Assembly: GCA_003449195.1 (NCBI GenBank)
Contig: DMID01000089.1
Span: forward strand, 1 to 8,855
Direction of reading: 5' to 3'
Length of the DNA stretch: 8,855 bases
Source of the DNA: Lysobacteraceae bacterium
Lineage (GTDB): Bacteria > Pseudomonadota > Gammaproteobacteria > Xanthomonadales > Xanthomonadaceae
Part shown: in pieces, positions 1-6,707 of the stretch
Layout: the number at the start of each line of letters is the position of its first letter
Numbering within the stretch: position 1 is the stretch's first letter
Notes under the pieces: model-generated
Databases searched by the model: none
What the model was told of the DNA's origin: nothing
The model's input: the letters and a program-made list of their open reading frames with translations, nothing else
Translations under genes and position numbers: made by a program

Positions 1-448
1 GGATGCCTTCCGGCGCGACCAGCCCCACCTGCACCTCGTTCAGGCCGATGGCGAAGGGCCTGGCCAGATCAGTGCTGCGTGCCATCACCCGGTAGTCGCA
101 GCACAGTGCCAGCACGCAGCCGCCAGCCGGCGAATGCCCGGTCAATGCCGCCGCAACCGGGATGCGCGATTCGGCCAGCGAGCGGGCCGCGCCGAAAAAG
201 GCGTGCCAGGCATCGAGCAGGGCGTCGCGGTCCTCGCCCAGCGACATCAGGTACGGAACATCGAGGCCGCCGGTGAAAATGCCCGCGCCTCCGGCCAGCA
301 CCAGGCCATGCACGTCATCGGCATGCGCGGCGGCCAGTGCTGCGATCAGGGCGCGGCACAACTCGGGGTTCAGTGCGTTGACCGGCGGCCGGGCCAGCCT
401 GAGGGTGCGGATCGGGCCTTCATCCAGGGTCTGCAGCAGGTCGCTCAT
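1..448 (-). CDS. Enoyl-CoA hydratase/isomerase family protein, ECI1-like, partial (3' end beyond window)
   Basis: The first 149 residues of a crotonase-superfamily protein are present; the rest lies left of base 1. These enzymes bind acyl-CoA thioesters in an oxyanion hole, usually in fatty-acid beta-oxidation. Visible are the first oxyanion-hole segment (AGGAGIFTGGLDV, residues 52-64), the second (HSPAGGCVLALCCDYR, 105-120) and the GLNEVQVG stretch with Glu138, which aligns by eye with the crotonase glutamate Glu164. The other hydratase glutamate (Glu144 in crotonase, GGGCE) is replaced by valine in AGGCV. The SPAGGC and IGLNE motifs recall mitochondrial delta3,delta2-enoyl-CoA isomerase (ECI1), which acts on double bonds of unsaturated fatty acids. 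I therefore favour isomerase over hydratase, but family membership is much surer than the reaction. The ATG at 448 has a GAGG 11 bases upstream on the minus strand. The gene diverges from the PCu(A)C gene with 29 bases between. Confidence 0.87.
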   Translation of the reverse strand, partial: MSDLLQTLDEGPIRTLRLARPPVNALNPELCRALIAALAAAHADDVHGLVLAGGAGIFTGGLDVPYLMSLGEDRDALLDAWHAFFGAARSLAESRIPVAAALTGHSPAGGCVLALCCDYRVMARSTDLARPFAIGLNEVQVGLVAPEGI

Positions 449-459
449 GCGGGGTTTCG

Positions 460-483
460 CCTCGGGAGTCGGCGCCTATGATA
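460..483. promoter_or_regulatory. Candidate back-to-back -10 elements and ribosome binding sites of the divergent pair
   Basis: Bases 477-482 read TATGAT (plus strand) and the complement of 478-483 reads TATCAT (minus strand), so one 7-bp block offers a 5/6 -10 hexamer on each strand. No good -35 is seen for either; TTTCGC at 455-460 with a 16-base spacer is the best plus-strand candidate. GGGAG at 464-468 lies 9 bases before the ATG at 478. CCTC at 460-463 gives GAGG for the minus-strand gene. If the plus-strand -10 is real, its transcript would start near 489-490, so the ATG at 478 could not be used from it. Confidence 0.35.
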
Positions 484-939
484 CGGGCCATGCGCATGTT
501 CTCCCGGGGTCTTTTGATCTGCCTGCTGATGCCGGCCTTGTCGTGGCCGGCGTTGGCCGCCGAAGTCTGCCTGCCGCGTTGGCAGGCGGGTTGGGTCCGC
601 AAGCCGCCGATGGCCATGCCGATGCTGGCGGCCTACGGGCGCCTGTCCAATCCCTGCGGACAGGCACGGCGCTGGGTGCGCGTCGCCAGCCCTTGGTTCG
701 AATCGGTGAGCTTGCACGAGAGCGTGCAAGCGCAAGGCGTCAGCCGCATGCGCGAGGTCGGGCCGCCGCTTATGTTGCCCGCCCACGCCGAGATCGCGTT
801 GCAGCCCGGCGGCCTGCACCTGATGTTGATGCAGCCGACCCGCGCCTTGCGGGTCGGCCAGCCGGTGCCGGTGACATTCGAGTTCGACGACGGCAGCCGG
901 GTCGAGACACGCTTGCCGCTGTGCGAAACGGCTCCCTGA
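478..939 (+). CDS. Periplasmic copper chaperone, PCu(A)C family (DUF461)
   Basis: The protein has 153 residues: a signal peptide (basic start, hydrophobic stretch about residues 12-26, likely cut ALA|AE after residue 27) followed by one PCu(A)C domain. Members bind Cu(I) in the periplasm and in several bacteria help load the CuA site of cytochrome oxidase. The copper motif is visible as His80, then Met91, His114 and Met116, with spacing close to the family pattern H-x10-M-x21-H-x-M. Family landmarks WVRKPP (39-44), AYGRL (52-56), RMREV (90-94) and QPGGLHLML (109-117) are present. Unusual are three cysteines: Cys31 and Cys60 in the mature N-terminal half and Cys149 near the C terminus; a disulfide is possible. 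No oxidase subunit or Sco-type partner is adjacent. The start at 478 has a GGGAG; in-frame ATGs at 490 and 496 also leave a good signal peptide and are real alternatives. Confidence 0.88.
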   Translation: MIRAMRMFSRGLLICLLMPALSWPALAAEVCLPRWQAGWVRKPPMAMPMLAAYGRLSNPCGQARRWVRVASPWFESVSLHESVQAQGVSRMREVGPPLMLPAHAEIALQPGGLHLMLMQPTRALRVGQPVPVTFEFDDGSRVETRLPLCETAP

Positions 940-956
940 CGGGCGCCGCCGCGTCA
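937..956. terminator. Possible hairpin between convergent genes
   Basis: TGACG at 937-941 pairs with CGTCA at 952-956. An inner GGC/GCC stem (942-944 with 948-950) has a GCC loop and one bulged G at 951. The hairpin begins at the stop codon of the copper chaperone and ends four bases before the thioesterase stop. There is no T-run on either strand, so it is not a classical intrinsic terminator; it could slow polymerase or protect 3' ends. No other terminator is visible in this 21-base convergent gap. Confidence 0.25.
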
Positions 957-960
957 AACC

Positions 961-1373
961 TCAGGCACTGGCGGTGCGTACCGCGTCCGGCAGCGGCGCG
1001 CTCTTGCCGGTGCGGGTGTCCATCCACGTCACCACCACGTTGCCGTCCGAATACAGGGTGCCTTCGTCCTTCTGGTCGACGATGCGGTGGCCGATGGTGA
1101 CGCTGCTGTTGCCAAGGCGTTCGACGAACAGTTCGACCACGATGTCGTCCGGCCACACGATCGGGCGGCGGTAGTTGACGTTGGTGTTGACCACCACCGG
1201 CAGCACCGGGCCTTTCATGTCCAGGCCGGGCACGCCGACCAGCCAGCGGATGCGGGCTTCTTCCAGGTAGGAGATGTACTTGGCATTGTTGACGTGGCCG
1301 AAGCTGTCCATGTCGCGCCAGCGCACGCCGATCGGGATGCGGGCAAGCAGTTTGTGGTCGGATGCGGGTTGGC

Positions 1374-1377
<4 letters not shown>
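961..1377 (-). CDS. Acyl-CoA thioesterase, hot-dog fold (4HBT / FadM-YbgC-like)
   Basis: This 138-residue single-domain protein hydrolyses acyl-CoA thioesters to free acid and CoA, probably in the cytoplasm. The family signature is clear: RWRDMDSFGHVNN at residues 19-31 followed by AKYISYLEEAR (32-42). Asp24 lies where the 4-hydroxybenzoyl-CoA thioesterase family has its catalytic aspartate. VVVNTNVNYRRP at 61-72 matches the second conserved strand and resembles E. coli FadM closely. The natural substrate cannot be read from the sequence. Its ATG (1375-1377) shares bases with the TGA of uvrA (1374-1376) in an ATGA overlap, so it is very probably translated by coupling from the uvrA message. 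I see no separate ribosome binding site need or promoter. It converges on the copper-chaperone gene with a 21-base gap. Confidence 0.9.
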
Positions 1378-4247
<2,870 letters not shown>

Positions 4248-4274
4248 GGGGGAGGTCCGGGGAGCCAACGGGTG

Positions 4275-4303
4275 AGCGTAGCGATCCCCCGAGATGGGGG
4301 CAA
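4275..4303 (-). promoter_or_regulatory. Weak candidate promoter of uvrA with an internal inverted repeat
   Basis: On the minus strand TTGCCC (complement of 4298-4303) and TACGCT (complement of 4275-4280) are 17 bases apart, matching consensus at 4/6 and 3/6. The predicted start near 4268 would give a leader of about 20 bases without a Shine-Dalgarno. A perfect inverted repeat, CCCCC-GAGAT-GGGGG (4286-4300), fills most of the spacer and part of the -35, a position where a repressor could act. This is the best candidate seen, not a secure call. Confidence 0.22.
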
Positions 4304-4319
4304 ATCCGGCCATTGCCAT

Positions 4320-4340
4320 GCCTGCGGTGTTCATGCAGGC
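4320..4340. repeat. Inverted repeat in the uvrA-rplU intergenic region
   Basis: GCCTGC (4320-4325) and GCAGGC (4335-4340) form a perfect 6-bp inverted repeat with a 9-base spacer. It lies 15 bases upstream of the rplU -35 hexamer and upstream of the weak uvrA promoter candidate. It could be a protein-binding site or a chance palindrome in GC-rich DNA. Confidence 0.3.
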
Positions 4341-4354
4341 GGCAGGGTGTGCGT

Positions 4355-4384
4355 TTGACCGTGGCTTGTGCGGCGGGCTATCAT
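4355..4384 (+). promoter_or_regulatory. Sigma70-type promoter of rplU-rpmA
   Basis: TTGACC (4355-4360, 5/6 match) and TATCAT (4379-4384, 5/6 match) are separated by 18 bases. Transcription would start near 4391 and give a leader of about 57 bases before the rplU ATG. This is one of the two strongest promoter-like sequences in the window, as expected for ribosomal protein genes. Confidence 0.75.
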
Positions 4385-4391
4385 TCCGCTC

Positions 4392-4412
4392 CTGTCCGTC
4401 ACCGGCGGGCAG
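4392..4412 (+). other. Hairpin at the start of the rplU leader RNA
   Basis: CTGTCCG (4392-4398) pairs with CGGGCAG (4406-4412) with one G-U pair and a 7-base loop. It sits at the very 5' end of the predicted rplU transcript. It could stabilise the 5' end or form part of a ribosomal-protein autoregulatory leader; the sequence does not decide between them. Confidence 0.35.
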
Positions 4413-4447
4413 CCACGACCACAATAACTACAGAGGAATGCCTGGTC

Positions 4448-4756
4448 ATGTACGCAGTTCTGGTTACCGGCGGTAAGCAATACCGCGTGGCGCAGGGCGA
4501 AACGCTCCGCGTCGAGAAGCTCGAGGCCGATGCCGGCTCCGAGATCAAGTTCGACAACATCCTGATGCTCGGCGACGCCGACGGCATCAAGGTGGGCGAC
4601 GCGCTCAAGGGCGCTTCGGTCACCGCCAAGGTCGTCTCGCACGGCCGCGCGGACAAGGTCCGCATCATCAAGTTCCGCCGCCGCAAGCACCACATGAAGC
4701 ATCAGGGTCACCGGCAGCACTACACCGAAATCGAGATCACCGGCATCGCCGGCTGA
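4448..4756 (+). CDS. rplU: Large ribosomal subunit protein bL21
   Basis: The product is 102 residues, close to E. coli L21 (103). L21 is a beta-barrel protein of the 50S subunit that contacts 23S rRNA and neighbours L20. The N terminus MYAVLVTGGKQYRV (1-14) is the family signature. The basic, histidine-rich stretch RRRKHHMKHQGHRQHYT near the C terminus is the RNA-binding loop, and the protein ends in the usual EIxITGI. GAGGA (4433-4437) lies 10 bases before the ATG. An out-of-frame ATG at 4438 precedes it, and the in-frame upstream extension is not L21-like. rpmA follows after 18 bases in the usual rplU-rpmA pair. Confidence 0.98.
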   Translation: MYAVLVTGGKQYRVAQGETLRVEKLEADAGSEIKFDNILMLGDADGIKVGDALKGASVTAKVVSHGRADKVRIIKFRRRKHHMKHQGHRQHYTEIEITGIAG

Positions 4757-4774
4757 GTACAGGGAGAAACCGTC

Positions 4775-5035
4775 ATGGCACACAAAAAGGGCGTAGGCTC
4801 CTCGCGCAACGGCCGCGATTCCAACCCGAAGTACCTCGGCGTCAAGGTCTACGGTGGCCAGTCCATCGAAGCCGGCAACATCATCATCCGCCAGCGCGGC
4901 ACCCAGTTCCATCCGGGCGCCGGCGTGGGCCTCGGCCGCGACCACACGCTGTTCGCGCTGGTCGACGGCAAGGTGGAGTTCGGCACCAAGGGCCCGAACA
5001 AGCGCCGCACCGTGAGCGTGGTCAGCGAAGGCTGA
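4775..5035 (+). CDS. rpmA: Large ribosomal subunit protein bL27
   Basis: The product is 86 residues (E. coli L27 has 85). The N terminus MAHKKGVGSSRNGRDS is intact and begins directly with the short AHKK tail, which in E. coli reaches towards the peptidyl-transferase centre; there is no leader that would need cleavage as in Firmicutes. GGQSIEAGNIIIRQRGT and GVGLGRDHTLFA are the conserved core strands. AGGGAG (4761-4766) is 8 bases before the ATG. It is co-transcribed with rplU and followed 25 bases later by an intrinsic terminator. Confidence 0.98.
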   Translation: MAHKKGVGSSRNGRDSNPKYLGVKVYGGQSIEAGNIIIRQRGTQFHPGAGVGLGRDHTLFALVDGKVEFGTKGPNKRRTVSVVSEG

Positions 5036-5060
5036 TTCGCGGATCCCGGTTCCGCTTCGG

Positions 5061-5085
5061 AAAGCCCCGCTCCGGCGGGGCTTTT
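5061..5085 (+). terminator. Intrinsic terminator after rpmA
   Basis: AAAGCCCCGC (5061-5070) and GCGGGGCTTT (5075-5084) form a perfect 10-bp stem with a TCCG loop, followed by one further T at 5085. The GC core is 7 bp. It should end most rplU-rpmA transcripts before obgE, although leakage into obgE is possible because the free T-tract is short. Confidence 0.88.
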
Positions 5086-5106
5086 CGTTGATGCGGCCGG
5101 CAAGGC

Positions 5107-5112
5107 TAGACT
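5107..5112 (+). promoter_or_regulatory. Weak candidate -10 for obgE
   Basis: TAGACT matches the -10 consensus at 4/6 and lies between the rpmA terminator and obgE, where a promoter is expected. The 17-base upstream position (5084-5089, TTCGTT) is a poor -35, while TTGATG at 5088-5093 is only 13 bases away. The predicted leader would be about 45 bases. Confidence 0.22.
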
Positions 5113-5164
5113 TCGCGGCATCGGCTTGCCGCTTCCACCGAACGACGACACACCGGGCATACGC

Positions 5165-6211
5165 ATGAAACTCGTGGACGAGGCTGAAATCGAAGTGATC
5201 GCCGGCAACGGCGGCAACGGCTGCGTCGGTTTCCGTCGCGAGAAGTTCATCCCGCTGGGTGGCCCTGACGGCGGCGATGGCGGCAACGGCGGCAGTGTCT
5301 GGCTGGTGGCCGACGAGAACCTCAATACGCTGGTCGACTTCCGCCACGAGCGCATCTTCAAGGCGCAGCGCGGCGAGAACGGCATGGGCCGGCAGATGTA
5401 TGGGAAGGCGGGCGAGGATCGCGTTATCACGGTGCCGGTCGGCACCGTCATCATCAACGTCGATACCGACGAGACGATCGGCGATCTGGTCCGCCATGGT
5501 GATCGCCTGCTGGTGGCGCAGGGCGGCAAGGGCGGGCTCGGCAACATGCACTTCAAGAGCTCGATCAACCGTTCGCCGCGCCAGTCCACGCCGGGCGAGG
5601 AAGGCGAGCAGCGCGTGCTCAAGCTGGAGCTGAAGCTGCTGGCCGACGTGGGCCTGCTGGGGTTTCCCAATGCCGGCAAGAGCACGTTCATCCGCGCGGT
5701 GTCGGCAGCCACGCCCAAGGTGGCCGATTACCCGTTCACCACCTTGTATCCCAACCTCGGCGTGGTCAGCGTCGAGCCGCACCGCAGCTTCGTCATTGCC
5801 GACGTGCCCGGCTTGATCGAAGGGGCTGCCGATGGCGCGGGTCTGGGTACGCAGTTCCTGCGCCATCTGCAGCGCACCCGCCTGCTGCTGCACTTGGTGG
5901 ACATCTCGCCGATGGAGGGCGGGGTGGAAGGCGTGTCGCCGGTCGAGCAGGTGCGTGCCATCGAGCGCGAGCTGGAGCGGCACGATCCCGAGCTGCTGGC
6001 CAAGCCGCGCTGGCTGGTGCTGAACAAGGCCGACTTGATGTTCGAGGACGAGGCGCGCGAAGCGGCCGGGCAGGTGATTGCCGAGCTGGGCTGGACGGCG
6101 CCCTGGTATCTGGTGTCCGCGCTGGGTCGCGAAGGCACGTGGCCGATCATGAAGGACGTGATGGCCTTCTTCGATCGTCTGCGCGAAGAGTCCATGGCCG
6201 ACGAGGTCTGA
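5165..6211 (+). CDS. obgE: Obg GTPase (ObgE/CgtA), ribosome assembly and growth control
   Basis: Obg is an essential GTPase that binds the 50S subunit and links ribosome maturation to the cell's nucleotide state. The 348-residue protein starts with the glycine-rich Obg fold (GNGGNGCVGFRREKF at 14-28, GGPDGGDGGNGG at 32-43). The GTPase domain follows: G1 GFPNAGKST (166-174), switch I with YPFTTLYP, G3 DVPGLIEGA (213-221), G4 NKAD (287-290) and G5 SALG (318-321). It lacks most of the variable acidic C-terminal extension of E. coli ObgE (390 residues), ending about 27 residues after G5. The ATG at 5165 begins the conserved MKLVDEAEIEV; an in-frame TTG at 5126 would add 13 unconserved residues. 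No strong Shine-Dalgarno is visible. It is downstream of rplU-rpmA as in most bacteria, but separated by a terminator. Confidence 0.97.
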   Translation: MKLVDEAEIEVIAGNGGNGCVGFRREKFIPLGGPDGGDGGNGGSVWLVADENLNTLVDFRHERIFKAQRGENGMGRQMYGKAGEDRVITVPVGTVIINVDTDETIGDLVRHGDRLLVAQGGKGGLGNMHFKSSINRSPRQSTPGEEGEQRVLKLELKLLADVGLLGFPNAGKSTFIRAVSAATPKVADYPFTTLYPNLGVVSVEPHRSFVIADVPGLIEGAADGAGLGTQFLRHLQRTRLLLHLVDISPMEGGVEGVSPVEQVRAIERELERHDPELLAKPRWLVLNKADLMFEDEAREAAGQVIAELGWTAPWYLVSALGREGTWPIMKDVMAFFDRLREESMADEV

Positions 6212-6242
6212 TCCGGGTGCGGCGGTCGATGCGCGCCCATGC

Positions 6243-6270
6243 AAAAAGCCCGGCCATGGCCGGGCTTTTT
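6243..6270. terminator. Bidirectional intrinsic terminator between obgE and rpsT
   Basis: This is a perfect 28-bp palindrome: AAAAA, GCCCGGC (6248-6254), CATG loop, GCCGGGC (6259-6265), TTTTT. Both strands give a GC-rich stem followed by five T, so it can end obgE transcripts on the plus strand and rpsT transcripts on the minus strand. Confidence 0.93.
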
Positions 6271-6279
6271 GATGCCCGC

Positions 6280-6306
6280 GGAAGCGCCCGGCATGCCGGT
6301 GCTTCC
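6280..6306. repeat. Second hairpin beside the terminator, in the rpsT 3' region
   Basis: GGAAGC (6280-6285) pairs with GCTTCC (6301-6306). Inside, CCGG-CATG-CCGG (6288-6299) forms a second stem across a small internal loop. It starts 18 bases after the rpsT stop, ahead of the true terminator. It has no T-run, and could protect the rpsT mRNA 3' end. Confidence 0.4.
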
Positions 6307-6324
6307 GGTCGGGCGGCTGCCTTG

Positions 6325-6594
6325 TCAGGCGGCCTTGAGCGCCTTGATGCGGGCGGTCAGGCGGCTCTTGTGGCGGGCAGCCTTGTTCTTGTGGATCAGG
6401 CCGCGGGCGCTGAAGCGGTCCAGGATCGGCTGGGCCACGGCGAAGGCGGCTTCGGCGCCGGCGGCGTCGTTGGCGTCGAGCGCCTTGATGACTTTCTTGA
6501 CGGCGGTGCGCAGCATGGAGCGCTGGGCCGTGTTGCGCGCATTGCGCACAATGGTCTGCTTGGCGCGCTTCTTGGCGGACTTGATGTTGGCCAC
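6325..6594 (-). CDS. rpsT: Small ribosomal subunit protein bS20
   Basis: The product is 89 residues (E. coli S20 has 87), highly basic and predicted all-helical. S20 binds 16S rRNA early in 30S assembly. MANIKSAKKRAKQ at the N terminus and RGLIHKNKAARHKSRL (residues 64-79) are family landmarks. The start codon is GTG (complement of 6592-6594), preceded 9 bases upstream by AGGA (complement of 6604-6607). No ATG gives the conserved N terminus. E. coli rpsT also uses a non-AUG start (UUG), which is tied to its autoregulation, so a weak start codon may matter here too. The gene has its own strong promoter, diverges from murJ, and ends at the terminator shared with obgE. Confidence 0.98.
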   Translation of the reverse strand: MANIKSAKKRAKQTIVRNARNTAQRSMLRTAVKKVIKALDANDAAGAEAAFAVAQPILDRFSARGLIHKNKAARHKSRLTARIKALKAA

Positions 6595-6603
6595 GATGGT
6601 GGT

Positions 6604-6607
6604 TCCT
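6604..6607 (-). promoter_or_regulatory. Ribosome binding site of rpsT
   Basis: AGGA on the minus strand, 9 bases before the GTG. It supports GTG as the start, since no in-frame ATG lies nearby. Confidence 0.6.
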
Positions 6608-6639
6608 GAAAACGAAAAGTGAAGGGCAACGAACGCGAA

Positions 6640-6668
6640 ATTATGATGGTATCAGACACTTGCGTCAA
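6640..6668 (-). promoter_or_regulatory. Sigma70-type promoter of rpsT
   Basis: On the minus strand TTGACG (complement of 6663-6668, 5/6) and CATAAT (complement of 6640-6645, 5/6) have the ideal 17-base spacing. Transcription would start near 6633, giving a leader of about 39 bases. A further TTGACA lies 27 bases upstream (complement of 6690-6695) without a matching -10. Confidence 0.78.
6642..6647 (+). promoter_or_regulatory. Candidate -10 of murJ overlapping the rpsT -10
   Basis: TATGAT is a 5/6 match on the plus strand and shares four bases with the minus-strand rpsT -10 at 6640-6645. The -35 position is poor (GTGAAG at 6619-6624). If used, transcription starts near 6654 and the leader of about 54 bases includes the inverted repeat at 6669-6683. 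Polymerase could bind in only one direction at a time. Confidence 0.33.
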
Positions 6669-6683
6669 CAGCCCCAAGGGCTG
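6669..6683. repeat. Inverted repeat between rpsT and murJ
   Basis: CAGCCC (6669-6674) and GGGCTG (6678-6683) form a perfect 6-bp stem with a CAA loop. It touches the rpsT -35 and would be a leader hairpin of murJ. It could be an operator or an RNA hairpin 10 bases ahead of the murJ ribosome binding site. No T-run follows, so it is not a terminator. Confidence 0.4.
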
Positions 6684-6693
6684 GCGGTTTGTC

Positions 6694-6700
6694 AAGGGGG
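6694..6700 (+). promoter_or_regulatory. Ribosome binding site fixing the murJ start
   Basis: AAGGGGG lies 7 bases before the ATG at 6708. This favours 6708 over the upstream in-frame TTG at 6660 and the downstream ATG at 6720. Confidence 0.65.
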
Positions 6701-6707
6701 CGCGCTG

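Noticed and set aside
162..1100. Plus-strand open frame of 312 codons over the left genes
   Set aside because: It overlaps the isomerase, copper chaperone and thioesterase genes in the wrong frame. The proteins in the competing frames have clear family motifs.
4322..4338. CTG...CAG pair upstream of uvrA as an SOS (LexA) box
   Set aside because: The spacing is 11 bases, not the 10 of the E. coli consensus, and the internal AT-rich pattern is missing. I also see no alternative LexA palindrome.
4248..4424. Extended UvrA N terminus of up to 59 extra residues
   Set aside because: The extension is unlike UvrA, which begins a few residues before the IRIRGARTHNL block, and it would run through the intergenic control region.
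5126..5164. TTG start 13 codons upstream for obgE
   Set aside because: The extra residues are not Obg-like, and the ATG at 5165 starts exactly at the conserved MKLVDEAEIEV.
4331..6244. Minus-strand open frame of 637 codons opposite rplU, rpmA and obgE
   Set aside because: It crosses three real genes, their promoter and a terminator. It has no recognisable motif and is explained by codon bias.
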